64,000 nt of DNA from Mactra quadrangularis (GCA_025267735.1 CM046297.1:37536011-37600010); one strand, 5' to 3'. Numbered from the stretch's first letter, positions 1 to 11,055 are shown. Program-made: numbers and translations. The notes: generated by a model from the letters alone, not told the origin.

Positions 1-94
1 ATGCCTAGTTTGTATAAAAATATGACTAACAAACAGTCTTGTAAATTATGATCATCATGTGACGTAAGGAAAGAAAGTTATGGACAAAGTACAC

Positions 95-135
95 GATTTA
101 CTGGGACACCCCTCGTATATGTATGCAACGTTTTA
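95..135. repeat. Solo mariner-type terminal repeat fragment
   Basis: The motif CTGGGACACCCCT at 101-113, followed by ATGCAACG, resembles the terminal repeat of the mariner-type element at 210-1353, in the orientation of a right-hand end. No partner is visible to the left, so an adjacent copy may be truncated or cut by the window edge. The rest of 1-209 is AT-rich and shows nothing else. Confidence 0.4.
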
Positions 136-419
136 ACCAACCCTTTGAAAAGAAGTTGTTAATTAATTATGAACATTTATAATTTGTTGTACATGTATAT
201 CCTAATGTGCTGGGTGTCCCAATAAAAATGCAACCCATACAATTCCACATTTCTCGGAAACCGCTCATAATATTTTAAAATGCTTTATTTCGTTGTGAAG
301 GTATGTGAAACCGTATTTGAGAAATATCCAATTAACTAACGCACTCCTAATTGCCCTAATTTTAGAATTTGAATTCACTCATATTTAACACAGAGCAAGG
401 GCTGTCTGGGATCGACTAA

Positions 420-650
420 TTGAACTGTTCTCACAGAGACTCGTCCGCTTGGGAGAAGCACATAAGTAGCCTCCGTGAACCTCATGACCATACTCCACTG
501 GATTTTTACCTGTGGGGGTTCCTGAAAGACAAGGTCTACACCACCGTGCACGCTAATATCGATGTTCTGCGCCGAAGTATCAGGACCCAGATCTGCGCCT
601 TGCATTGCACAAGGACAGTGCGAGGGGGGGTCAGCACCACGTGGTCCTGA
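420..650 (+). pseudogene. Mariner-type transposase C-terminal relic
   Basis: Positions 486-539 read D-H-TPLDFYLWGFLKDKVY, which matches the conserved block following the second catalytic aspartate region in one mariner group (usual form SPDLTPLDFFLWG-KVY). Upstream residues and the downstream stretch after about residue 60 look degraded. No start, N-terminal DNA-binding domain or full DDE/D triad can be read, so this is a dead fragment. In an intact element it would be the nuclear enzyme that cuts and joins element ends. Its position between matching inverted repeats supports the call. Confidence 0.75.
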
Positions 651-849
651 GCCTTACGCTGCCTGGTTTTGAATGATGCACAGATCAAGTGAAGAGGTAG
701 GCAGCCTTGTGATTTTATGCCATGTCATGCAAATTCTTGTTGGATTTGTTTCAAACATGCAGAAATTTGTGATTTATTAATTTATTTATCATCTCCAAAC
801 ACACTGATGTGTGTTATGTATACCATATTTGTTATTATTTGTTTGTATA

Positions 850-1091
850 CTAGGACGAAAAAGAAACACCAGGTACATAAAATATGTCCGGCCGTGTTTC
901 GCAAAACAAGAAGGGTCATCGTTAAAAGGGGGTATTTTTTTACATAATCAGCATCGGAAATCGATTGAAACTTCAACAGCTGGTTCCATACAGATGACAT
1001 TTCATACAAAAATAAATATAATAATCCAATAATACAATTTATCCCTTAAAACAATCATTATAGGTTACCCGGCGTTTCTTTTTCGTCCTAG
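850..1091. mobile_element. MITE nested in the mariner element
   Basis: Inverted ends CTAGGACGAAAAAGAAAC (850-867) and its complement (ending 1091) are nearly perfect over about 21 bp, and both ends are flanked by TA (848-849, 1092-1093). The 242-bp interior has no coding content. The TA duplication suggests a Tc1/mariner-type mobiliser. It inserted after the outer element was in place. Confidence 0.75.
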
Positions 1092-1670
1092 TATATAACG
1101 TTTAATAAATATATTTGTGTGTTGAATGCACTATTGGTATTTCCACATTTCAATTATTTAGAAAAAGGTGCGTTTAGTGGTGTGTTCGTTAATTGGCTAT
1201 AACTCAGTAACGATTATATAATTTTCTCACTACATTTTGCATTCTTGTAGAAAATTGAATTATTTACACAACAATTATAGCAATTGAAAAAATATAAATT
1301 AGTTCAGGAGGTATTTGGAATTATTTTGGTTGCATTTTTATTGGGACACCCTGTTTGTTAATGAATGTGATATTGTCAATTATTTTCTGTTTCTGTTATG
1401 CTCTATTGTCTTATATATACATTGTATTTATGTTTACATTTATATAACATTATCTTTGTGCATTATGTTTACTCTTGACTCATCGTCTTGGAGAAAATAA
1501 AGATTATATGCTCTCCAGGTGAAATAAAAATCAATATTCCACTGTTTTGAAACAATGAAAATAAATTTGTTATTTCCACTGTTTGGATGTGCCGTTCTGA
1601 TGACATATCATACTTAAACTTTACAAAGTCAGTTTGAAGCATATTATAAACAGAAAGTTTGTTTATTTGG

Positions 1671-1789
1671 GTGTAAGATCTATTTATTTCACTCGTGAGC
1701 TAATGATTTTATATTTTCACTCATGGCTATGCCACTCGTGAAAATATTGTATCGTTAGCTCACTCGGGAAGTAAAAATTGATCTTACAC
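1671..1789. mobile_element. 119-bp hairpin MITE, copy 1
   Basis: The element is one long imperfect hairpin. It starts GTGTAAGATC and ends GATCTTACAC, and the arms carry ACTCGTGAGCTAA-like and AGCTCACTCGGG-like segments with a short central loop near TGGCTATGCCA. A diverged relative lies at 40946-41045. It has no coding capacity. Confidence 0.7.
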
Positions 1790-2744
1790 TGAAATTAGCA
1801 ATATTCTCTTTATATATATTATGAGTCTTCATGATTGTTGACTGTTGTATGTTTTTTCTAATGACATTAAACACAATTTATTTTTATGTGAACATTATTT
1901 GAATAAAAGTTTTTAGTACAAGATTTGTTTTGTTATTGTTTGCTACATTAAAAGAAATGAATAGATAATTTATAGTTTTTTTCTTGTTTTCCTTCATGTT
2001 TGCTAATTATCAACCTTTTAAGCATGACGATACATTACTGTGCAGATTTTGTGATAGCTAATGCATTGTAAGGCTGTAGAGTGATATATACAGAAAAATA
2101 ACAAGTTTCCATGGCTGTAGATCAACACTGTATCCTAGGATAAAAATCGTTATTAGTAAAATTGTGATCACAGCATAATTGTTACATTTTATATTGAAGA
2201 AAAACAATTATCATGACATTTACCTCAATCTGAGTATTCAGCTTTGAATTTTACAATTGTCTTTGCTACCATTCTTGTTTGTTTATGTCAAAGGGTGACA
2301 AAAATATGCATTGTGACCAAAAGCTCAATCAAGAACCCGTTTGTCAGGCAGAAGTATGCCTGAGCTTACAAGAAGGCTGCTAAACCCTTGGTGTGAACCA
2401 GTAAGTATTGAGATATATTTCCCCTCAAACTGGAACTTATACCAAAATATCATAACTAAAGAATGTATAAGATATAGTCATTGATTACGAATGATTCTCA
2501 ACTAACGGTGTAAACAAGTCGCAGATCAATGTTGGTGCCAGATGAAGTTGCAGTTCTATAATGGGTGCCTAATGTCACAACTAGAGAAAACTAAACAACC
2601 CGGCCAGGACCTAAGCTTGGAACTCTTCATTTACATTGGAGTATATTGCTATACAGCTGTTGACAAATCCTCCCTGTAATGTGATCAGGTAAGTACCACC
2701 TACAAATTCTATCTGTATGAAAAACAACATTTAAAAAAAATACT
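1790..2744. other. AT-rich stretch, no gene seen
   Basis: No coding pattern or repeat boundary is recognisable. A good 5' splice-donor match (CAG|GTAAGT) occurs near 2688, but no matching exon can be defined. Confidence 0.5.
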
Positions 2745-2802
2745 CCAAGGGAAGTAATTTGAAATAAACAAAACTAACAAACTATTATGTTATCTCCCTT
2801 GG
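2745..2802. repeat. Small AAGGGA/TCCCTT hairpin repeat
   Basis: CCAAGGGAAGTAAT at 2745 is answered by the inverted arm GTTATCTCCCTTGG ending at 2802. It is one of a dispersed set of 56-61-bp hairpins with the same stem (16609, 21328, 44756, 46200). Confidence 0.6.
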
Positions 2803-3856
2803 TTTCTATATGTCAATGAATTTTATTATAATACTGAAATTGTTATTCTTGCCAGATAAACAAACGCGTGTCTTCGACTTATAAAAATGTATTAAAGTAT
2901 TACTTCTAACATTAATTTTTCAATAATAGAAAAATAAAACCAGAGATATAGATTGATACCACATGATGTAAGATTGGTCACATGGTTGTCACGTGATCTC
3001 ACGTGGTCAGTTTGTTTACATTTTGTTTACATTTTGTGTGGATTATCATTTGTGCTATTTAGGATTGTTATTTGTTTATTAAAATGACTTCAGTTTTTCT
3101 TGGATTGTTTAAATCTGTGTTCAGTGTTAGTGTATTCATATAAGTAGGATAATTCTGGATATTTTTGTATTTGGAACATAATTTCGTGAGTGCATTGCAT
3201 GTTTTGTATTTTTTTGGTTAAAATTTCTATTATTTGGTTGTTTATGATTTATAGTCAATATACGTTATCATTAAATAACTACCTTAGTGGCTATAGTGCT
3301 AATAAATTACTCAATTGTTAATTGATTTTGGTACGAATCTCAATCATGGGCGAAACATAGTGTGTACGAAAGAAATATTTTGTTTTTATAAAATTACAGA
3401 CATATGAGTCAATTTTTATTTTAAATGTAACCTTTCGTGTTTATAAAGACATTTATTGTGTTAAAATGAATTAAAATCGTGATTCTGGATGATTTAAATT
3501 ATTAAAAGGGAATTAACTCAAATAATTGAACGATATTTTCAATAAGTGAGTTGTCTCCCTTGTTAGTTAAACTTAAACTTAAACTTAAACTTTTTCATTT
3601 GATTAAACGCCTATTTCTATGTTACATATTCAATGGCGTTGTACAAAAATGTTATAAAGAAAATAATAATAAATACATGTAAGTAAAAACCCTCCACCAT
3701 AAAAACATATGTATATACAATAACACAAATAAATAAAAAGCCTTTATAATTCATATTTTTGGACATACATCCTTCACAGTTCATGATTCCACCTAAGTTT
3801 ACATTTTTATCACTAATTTCTTATTTATTTCTATTTATTTTACATTGAAAATTGGT
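2803..3856. other. AT-rich stretch with a TTAAAC microsatellite
   Basis: Four copies of TTAAAC lie at 3567-3590. The remainder is AT-rich DNA without a recognisable gene or element boundary. Confidence 0.5.
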
Positions 3857-4019
3857 GTCCTGAACAGTATAACATAATGCTACTGTTAACCGGACATGTC
3901 CTGAACAGTGTAACATAATGCCACTGTTAACCAGACAATTCCCCAAAGGTGTCGAAACATCACCTTTAAAGGGCCCTTAATACATCCCCAAAGGTGTCGA
4001 AACATCACCTTTAAAGGGA
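3857..4019. repeat. Two adjacent tandem duplications at a LINE 3' end
   Basis: A 41-bp unit starting GTCCTGAACAGT is repeated at 3857-3897 and 3898-3938. It is followed by a 45-bp unit starting CCCCAAAGGTGTCG at 3941-3985, repeated (partly) at 3986-4019. Both lie just downstream, in minus-strand sense, of the LINE relic at 4175-4795, so they may belong to its 3' untranslated region. Confidence 0.65.
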
Positions 4020-4174
4020 CAATTTATTTAGGTTGTCATTGCAGTCATAATGAAACAAGGTATTAAATGACCGAGAGCGAGGCAATCCTCATTCCCATGT
4101 CACAATGCACTCACTCAATCACTTAGTATGTTTACCGTAATTGTAAGGTGAGGCATTAGCAAGCCATGTCAGTT

Positions 4175-4795
4175 TTAGAATAGATCATAGAAAGTAGAGA
4201 AATAATGAGTTTTCAATCGTTTTTTGAATACATCCAAAGTAGGTGATAATTTGATATCATCTGGTAGCTTATTCCATAGCATGGGACCAACTGTACTGAA
4301 GCTTCTGTCACTGAATGTTTTTTTCTTATTTATTGGTATCAAATAATTGAGGTCTTTGGATTTTGCAGATCTAAGACCAGATCTGCTTTGTACAGGCTTT
4401 TGAAGAATTTCAGTCAGGTATGCAGGTGCAGTTCCAGAAAAACAGTTGTACATGAAAGTACATATTTTAAAGTTGATTCTTGCTTTGACTGGTAACCAGT
4501 GCAGTGAGTACAAAGCATCCTTTGAACTGTCTGATTTTTTTAGCCTTAATACCAGTTTGGCACACATGTTTTGAATTCGCTGCAATTTGTTAAGATCACA
4601 TTTTGAGATTCCATACAAGATTAGATTACAGTAATCAATGTGGGACATGACCAAAGATAGGACTAGTGTTTCTGTTGCTTCTTTGTCCAAATATTTTCTA
4701 ATACTTTTGATACGTAAATAGTTGAACATAGCAGTTCTACTTTTTGTTTTGACGTGATCTTTAAAGCTTAAGTTTTCATCAAGAAAGGCCCCTTG
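4175..4795 (-). pseudogene. Non-LTR retrotransposon (CR1/L2/Jockey type) RT C-terminus
   Basis: The minus strand is open from 4795 to a stop at 4175, encoding the extreme C-terminus of a LINE reverse transcriptase polyprotein. Visible family landmarks in order are FLDENLSFKDHV, then LVMSHIDYCN with a leucine-rich RIQN-A stretch, then LHWLPVKARINFKI, TAPAYL, and the terminal LWNKLPDDI and FKKRLKTH blocks, all typical of the thumb and tail region. The start at 4729 is only an internal methionine; the frame opens upstream after a stop at 4796-4798. Weak LINE-like residues (LNPGK) occur out of frame near 4890-4915, so the relic probably runs on with frame breaks. The 5' part, including the FADD catalytic box, is absent: the usual 5'-truncated state. 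Confidence 0.85.
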
Positions 4796-4959
4796 TTAGT
4801 CGCGTCTGTTGAAAGCTCTGCATGAGGTCTATTACATTTTTTCTTTGTTATTGAGATTTTACTGGCCTTACTCGTTCTAGAGTTTTATTTATAATTTTCC
4901 TGGGTTTAAATTTATCAAAGATTCACATTGTGTTCATTTTCCAACGTTTTTGATAGATA

Positions 4960-5707
4960 TGCAATCAAAAGATATAAGAAGTTTTAAAAATCGGTCGAGA
5001 TTCCTGAACGACTTTCCTCTAAATGTCCTAGCATTGATAGAATAAATGTTATACAAACCTGTCAAGTCACACACATTGAAACCTTGATCACGCTAACACG
5101 CTGAGTTGTCACTTATCAAATGCATCAAACTGTCACATCACGTGTCACCATGGAAACTTGTCAAACTATAATATGTTAGAACAGATTTAGGGATGTAACA
5201 AATGGCTTCATTCAAGCAGCTACAGATGGCCTCTGGTCTTCTGGACACCTTGACAACAGCGTTATGTTTGACATTCCGCACAGCTCGGAGCCCTAGCGGA
5301 CCTGATTTTGGTCACTAGATTTCAGATTTCACACATGAAACTATCGGAACTTAGACGGTAATTTGATATATGATATCAAGTGGTATGTTATAATAGTTAA
5401 GACAGTCGATCGATTGTATTTATTGGTTGTTTCATTTGTATTTTGTAAAGTTATACGTGAAATTCGTCTGCTAATATCGACGGTTAGGTCTATTTTTTCA
5501 TTCCGCTTGTAAGTTATCATATTTATTTATAACACAATGATTGAATTTTGATTAAAAAAATCTTCATAATCTTCCGACTTTATCATTTTAAAATATTTTC
5601 TGGTAAGGGACGGGGATATGTTTTTTTCTGGGAATTTGTTCTTACATGCGACAACATTTTTTTTATCAAACGTTCATCATTTATGTATTTTGAAGTCCGT
5701 AGATCTA
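4960..5707. other. Unassigned AT-rich stretch
   Basis: Nothing is recognisable apart from a possible degraded upstream portion of the minus-strand LINE at its left edge. Confidence 0.4.
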
Positions 5708-6156
5708 AGGTCGGGATTCCATTAATGCGGGAGCGTGACGCAAACGTTTAGCTGGGCGTGAAACGTGAACGTGAGGTGTGGGTTTTCACGTTAACACCAT
5801 TCCTTTCATCTCGTTAACGTGATCATTAATTTTAGTTAAGTGTACCATTCAAGTCAGAAATGTTGAGAGAGTACCCCTTTAGGGACTAGTCGTACAGAAT
5901 ATGGAATTTTCTAATTGCTTCAATAAGTTTTTTTCTATTGCATCTGGCATAGACAGAGGACCTTTCATGGTGGCTTTCATCGTCTGTGAATGCCGTGTGT
6001 GAACGTGAAAAATCACGACATGTAGCTACCGTTTCATGCTCAATGTTGCGCTCACGCCGACAAGGTATACATACAATAGAAAATCGTTTGTTTGATTTTT
6101 CACGTTCGCGATTCATGTTCGCGCTGCACGCTCTCGTATTTATGGAATACCGGCCT
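5708..6156. mobile_element. GC-richer foldback element or MITE
   Basis: The left end AGGTCGGGATTCCATTAATG (5708) pairs with a right end whose complement reads AGGCCGGTATTCCATAAATA (ending 6156). The similarity continues through the GAGAGCGTG-type block, giving arms of about 35 bp. The 449-bp element is much richer in CpG than its surroundings and has many ACGTGAACGTGA-like motifs in both directions. A 98-codon minus-strand frame (5886-6182) runs through it but resembles no known protein. Confidence 0.6.
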
Positions 6157-7294
6157 ATAAGCGTCTTGAGAAAATTGAACACGAGGTTTCTGTCCGACTT
6201 TTCTATAGAACAACGGCTGTGATGTTACATAAAATAAAAAAAATATGTGTTTTTTAATGTCGTTAAGGTAGATCCTCACAATTTAAATAAACTCATGTTT
6301 TCGCCCAGCCCAAAAACTCGGAAAATTCTCAATAGTGTATAAACTTACTATATTGTATAACATTTTTTTATTCAAAAATACCCACATTCGCCTGTAAATT
6401 GTATTTGTTTTTATGAATCTTCAGCACTATTACTTTTTGTGCAAATAACCTACATGACTTTATAGTCTACAGCTCGATAAAATTTTTGTTCAAAGAATTA
6501 GAAGCTAATGGACAAACCACGCGCTAGATCAATTAGTATTACGTCGGGTAAAAAAAACCCGTACATACAGTTATTTTATACGCTTCTTGAAGTCATACAT
6601 ACTATTTGTTCACAGAGCGATCGTCCTGACTAGGGATGGATACCGCCAGGTTCGAAACGATACCGGTACCAATGAAACGATACGGTATTTTTGCAGTCGT
6701 TGTGCAAATTACTATGTTTAAAAACTAATAACAAAAATACATGTATATCGATGTAAGATTATGAACAGCTTTTGGCTGATCGAGGGGTACTCTTTCCTGG
6801 TTTATCGTGTCACCAACCCAGAGACAGAGAAATATTTCAGTGCAAGCTCTGCAATTTATACTGTTATTGTGCTATTCTGTTTGCTAAATGTTTAGTAGAT
6901 AAAAATACTAATAAATATATAACCTAGAGTTAGAAAAAAATCGTTCTACGTGTGACATTCGTACTGAATATTTTCATACCAAAACAATGTCAATAAAATA
7001 TTGTGTCGCCATTAGATAAGTATTTCTAGTAGCCCAGGAGACAATAATTAGTCGTTGGTGATCTTTTACAAGCTATATTTCTGAATTTAATCCTATGCAT
7101 CTTCAAACAAATAAACATAGATGTTCGTCAGAAAAATAACACAATGTTCATGAGACAGTTTACTCATGCAGACTTAACAATCGAAAGACAATAATACAGA
7201 ACAACAAATATGACTGTGCGTGTTAATGTAATCGTGCATGTGAGACATGTGTTACAATTTTGAGAGACCCTTCAGACATTGACATCGTCGGAAA

Positions 7295-7722
7295 CTAGGG
7301 CACGTTCCGCAGGGCGAGCGCTTTGTATCGCTACCTAGCGACTTCCTATGGAACGGTCTGCTGCGATCTTGAGAATTGAAACGCTAGCTAGCGACACGAC
7401 AAGTTTTTCTTGCTAGCCGTATGATTCTGAAAACTTCTGCATTTTTTCATAATGACTGCCCCTGTGGAAACGTGTTTCTTTTTTAGAATACTGATATTGG
7501 TTTCATTCAAGTAATATATTTCACTAAAGCGATTAAAAGCATAATCACGGTGATAATTGATTTAAATATTTTTCATTTGTTATAATTTCGAACATTTTGT
7601 TTGAGAAAGCTGCCATCTTGGATTTGCTAGCTTCAAGCACACCGTTCCGTAGACCTTTTACGCTACAAAAATCGCTTGTTAAAAGGGCTAGCTAGCGATC
7701 GCTTTGCAAAACGTGTCCCTAG
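7295..7722. mobile_element. 428-bp MITE nested in the composite
   Basis: The ends CTAGGGCACGTTCCGCAGGG (7295) and the complement of the right end, CTAGGGACACGTTTTGCAAA (ending 7722), are inverted. Subterminal GCTAGCTAGCGA motifs occur in both halves. It is non-coding. A GCCATCTTGG motif near 7613 resembles a YY1 site but is probably just part of the repeat. Confidence 0.65.
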
Positions 7723-7766
7723 ACCTTAAATGTAGCATGCTAATATCCTGCAACACTGTCATTATT

Positions 7767-7880
7767 TAAGGAATGAATTCATAGAAACTGACCTTCATCG
7801 AAAAATAATTGTCACTTTTGGTGGTCACCAAAATGACATTTATTTTCGATGAAAGTCAGTTTCTATGAATTCATTCCTTA
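7767..7880. repeat. 114-bp long-stem hairpin
   Basis: The sequence starts TAAGGAATGAATTCATAG and ends with its complement. Arms of about 55 bp are separated by a 2-nt loop near 7824, with only a few mismatches and two gaps. It lies in the composite element. It is most simply a foldback MITE, though the stem is long enough to make double-stranded RNA if transcribed. Confidence 0.75.
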
Positions 7881-9497
7881 TGATTACAACCTTTCTGGAG
7901 GAAATTTGTCGACTAAACCATTATTAATAGCGTTGATATCAAGAACTATATTTTAGTGCGTAAGAGCCGAATGCATTGTAGTGCGGAATAATCATGGTCG
8001 TACACGGGTCTTTCATGCCAGCCGTCGGCCATTTTGTTCTCCGCTTCGATGCAATATTTCAAGGGTTTAATGTCATAACAGAACCAATTATACAAAGAAA
8101 TGTGAGTAAATGGATTTTAATTTGTATAAAAAGAACACTCAAAGGGAAAACCAAGATTGTGTAGTTTTATAAAACGTGTAAACAAGTTGAAAGTTTTACG
8201 CTTTTCCCGTGCGTTTATCAAGGTCGAGGTCAACTAGCTATTTATAGTGAGATAAAAGTGAAACTGAAATGTTTATTTCGGTTAACATTTATTTCTTATT
8301 TTATTTTCAATATGATATTATCGGACTATTTTTCATGTTTTCGATGATTTACTTCTTTTATTGACATGCATAGCTTTTGTTTTGCGTGTGACAGCGCTAA
8401 AATAGATTTTTCATTCATGGAATTAGTACCGGCATGACGTATTTAAAGTCATGAATATTAATGATTTCTTGTTGGCAACTGCGTTTATACGGAAACATTT
8501 TTTTCAAGTCACGTGTTCACTTTTGACCAATCAGATTGTTTTATTTCGTTTAGGTTGTTATTATTTAAATAATGATTTCAATCAATATAGATCTACACGG
8601 AAAACTGGACGGTAATAAATGATATAATATACTTAACCAAAGTTTAGATCGAGTAAAATCCCTTTAAAGTAGGATAAATACACAGAAGTCTTGAGAATAA
8701 ATCATTGAAAATTTCGTATTTGGTTATTTTAAATCTGCTCTATTTTGTTCAAAGTACCGATTTGAGTACCGGTACCAAAACGAAACGGTATTTACCGGAA
8801 ATTTTCGTGGGCGCGTTTCATAAAAATTTACGATTTTTCTTAAAGCCCCTATATCAAAAGTAAATCTGTTTTTTTTGACTGCAAAGAAAATAGACATTAA
8901 TCTATTTCAATCACCTCTAATGAACAAGATTTTTTAAATATATGCAAATATTGCTTAGATATGTTCATGTTATTTATTTATCTCAAAGTGAAAGTAGATC
9001 GAAACCGAAAGTAGAATTCGGTTTTCAATACTTTAAACAATAGTTTTGATCAGAGTATTTTAAAGATGAAGTCTTACTAGAGAAAAAAACTTACTCTGAA
9101 TTACATAATTAAAATTATAAACTATTTTGGATCAGGTATATTAAACATCAGCGTATATATGAATATAGTGTGCTCTTATAAAAGTACCCCACTTTTTTAA
9201 GAATTGGTCACTTTGTCAGACTCAAATTAAGAAAGCAGAATGGTTTGAACTGTTTATTGTGTCTTTAATACATGTTATATTTTGATAACTTTATGGTTGT
9301 AAAACAGTTTTCAAGTCTACTGTTAATGAAAACATCTTCATATAGTGGCTTTAAATTTTACGTATACGAAGTCAATTACGAACTCGTTTAGTAATCGTTT
9401 CATAAACCATTGCGTAAATTAGACACATTTACGAAAGACAAATCCGGTGAACCCGTCTATATTTACGTCATCACACTGCGCGGCATCTGTCAATCAT

Positions 9498-9830
9498 GCA
9501 GCGTGTTCAATTACACAAAACGTTACAGAAAGTTACATAACGATACATTCTGAACTTCTCGGTCATTCGCTGCAAAAATAATCTGATCTATTACACAAAT
9601 ATGAGATCGTTAAGGCAATGAGTGATGTTTCAAAATTTACAGACTAAAAACGAAACATCACTCAATGACTAAGCCATCATAGATTTGTTAACTTTAACAT
9701 CGGTAGTTTCAAAATAGCGTCTAAATATGTCTGATATTATTCGCAGCGAATGGCCGAGGTGTTCCGAATGTATCGTTACGGAACGTTTTGCAACGTTCGC
9801 GGTAACTGAACGCAGGGATGGTGTCTGTAA
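9498..9830. repeat. Large imperfect foldback
   Basis: The arms at about 9498-9590 and 9733-9830 are inverted copies; the best block is ACGATACATTC followed by CATTCGCTGC. The central part carries a second inverted pair, GAGTGATGTTTC and GAAACATCACTC (about 9620-9665). The structure looks like one foldback inserted into, or formed within, another. Confidence 0.6.
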
Positions 9831-9870
9831 ACACTGAAAAAAGTGAGTAATTTACGTTTTGTTTTGATTT

Positions 9871-9930
9871 ATGTGAAGAATGTCGATGTAAATGAAAACT
9901 AGTTTTCATTTACATCGACACTGTTCACAT
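9871..9930. repeat. Perfect 40-bp palindrome with imperfect flanks
   Basis: Positions 9881-9900 (TGTCGATGTAAATGAAAACT) are followed directly by their exact complement at 9901-9920, with no spacer. The similarity continues imperfectly for about 10 bp on each side. The open frames on both strands here share their first residues because of this symmetry and are not genes. Confidence 0.9.
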
Positions 9931-10862
9931 AATGCACCCGTGAGTTTCCGAACGTTAGTATTATGGTCGAGTAAAGTTGTTTATGCCGTATTATACGTTG
10001 TAGTCAAATTATTTTTAAAAACAATTAGACCGCCAATACAAAAACAATGCATTCAGTCACTGTGTAATTATTCAAGCTTTGACAGTTGAGAAAAAACGGA
10101 CAATACTAATTTTTTATAAGTGAAAAAGTATTAGCATTTCCAAAAATTCTTGAAATCGCCGTTTAGCTATGTATTCTCCTTAAAGTAAAAACATTCAAGC
10201 AATATGCTTCAGCGTTTTAACCCGTCACTTCCAAGTCTATTTATAGAATACTAGAATTAGCATGCCCTGGTAAAAGATATGTAAAACGCTCCGAAGTAGG
10301 GAAAATTTTAGATGGGGTGACCGAGCATTGATTGTGACCAAGCATAGGTAGTTGACTCTATATATATATATTATAGATTACGTTTCTTATGGTATCTGTC
10401 AATACACTCATTGTCTTTTTTAAAAATCTTAATAGTCTATTTTAGAATCATTTTGTGTTTATAAATTTCATTTTTACGAGCATTTACTTAGATCTTTGTA
10501 AAATACTGGCCATTTTTTCTCATTTACGATAGGGGTAATGCTATCGTAAATTTAAGTAGAAATTTACGAAAAACAGGTGCTTGCGTATTTTTATGAAACA
10601 CTCCAACTTCGTATATTTCGATATACGAAGATTCGTAGGATACGAAGTTCGTACAACGTTTTATGAAACGCGCCCCTGGTACCGGTACTTGGTACGGGTA
10701 TACATCCCTAGTACTGACGCATTTTTTTTTCATCTCATAAGTTGTTGATAGACACTGATAATAGAAAACAGACAGGAGGGTATTTCCAGGCTGTTTAATT
10801 CTAAAAAGTGTAAATTTATTTGACAAAACTAGCTGCTGTGTACGTCAAATTCAAGCTCGATT

Positions 10863-11055
10863 GTGAAACAAGTTACGACAACTTAGATTTATCAATTTCG
10901 GATCTGCTTCCTTGTCCCCCAGTACCTGAGCTAGAAGAATAAAGTTTCTTGCTCAAGGACACGGGTAGGTTTTGGATGGGTTTCAAACCAACGCGGGGCT
11001 GGCGATCAAATGATTACTAGTCAAACGTCGTAACCACTCGACCACGTCCGCTCTT
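10863..11055 (-). mobile_element. tRNA-Ser-type SINE, copy 1
   Basis: On the minus strand the head reads like a serine tRNA: A box TGGTCGAGTGG, then a CGTTTGACTAGTAATC anticodon arm, CAGCCCCGCG variable-arm region, and B box GGTTTGAAACC. A non-tRNA body with CCTTGAGCAAGAAACTTTAT follows. The acceptor stem is not closed, so it is not a tRNA gene. The plus-strand copy at 61831-62013 shares both the head and the body. Confidence 0.75.

Larger units (their letters stand above)
210..1353 (+). mobile_element. Decayed Tc1/mariner-superfamily element
   Basis: The ends are 26-bp terminal inverted repeats at 210-235 and 1328-1353 that match at 25 of 26 positions (C[T/A]GGGTGTCCC then AATAAAAATG). A transposase fragment in the same orientation lies at 420-650. 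The span of 1,144 bp is close to a normal mariner length, but the frame is broken and a 242-bp MITE sits inside at 850-1091. No clear TA duplication remains at the outer ends. The element cannot encode its own transposase. Confidence 0.8.
8809..10675. mobile_element. Second inverted-repeat element inside the composite
   Basis: The ends GGGCGCGTTTCATAAAA (8809) and its complement (ending 10675) are perfect over 17 bp. They split the outer element between its two ACCGGTACC blocks, showing that this element inserted second. Subterminal regions share tacgaagtt/aacttcgta and gtttcataaa motifs. No convincing target duplication or coding sequence was found. The 1,867-bp interior contains a foldback (9498-9830) and a palindrome (9871-9930). 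Confidence 0.6.
6631..10710. mobile_element. Composite hAT-like non-autonomous element
   Basis: The left end TAGGGATGGATACC (6631) and the right end (complement TAGGGATGTATACC, ending 10710) are inverted, with an ACCGGTACC block further in at both ends. The flanks form an 8-bp target duplication, GTCCTGAC (6623-6630) and GTACTGAC (10711-10718), which match at 7 of 8. The end sequence and 8-bp duplication fit the hAT superfamily. No transposase frame remains. Much of the 4,080 bp is later insertion, at 7295-7722, 7767-7880 and 8809-10675. Confidence 0.7.

Noticed and set aside
2640..2700. Small exon ending at the CAG|GTAAGT donor near 2688
   Set aside because: No matching coding frame or acceptor pairing could be supported; donor words are common by chance.
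7600..7640. YY1-type promoter (GCCATCTTGG)
   Set aside because: The motif is inside a MITE and stands alone without other promoter features.
9721..10089. Two divergent genes sharing the N-terminal residues MKTSFHLHRH
   Set aside because: The identical starts are caused by the 40-bp palindrome, which reads the same on both strands.
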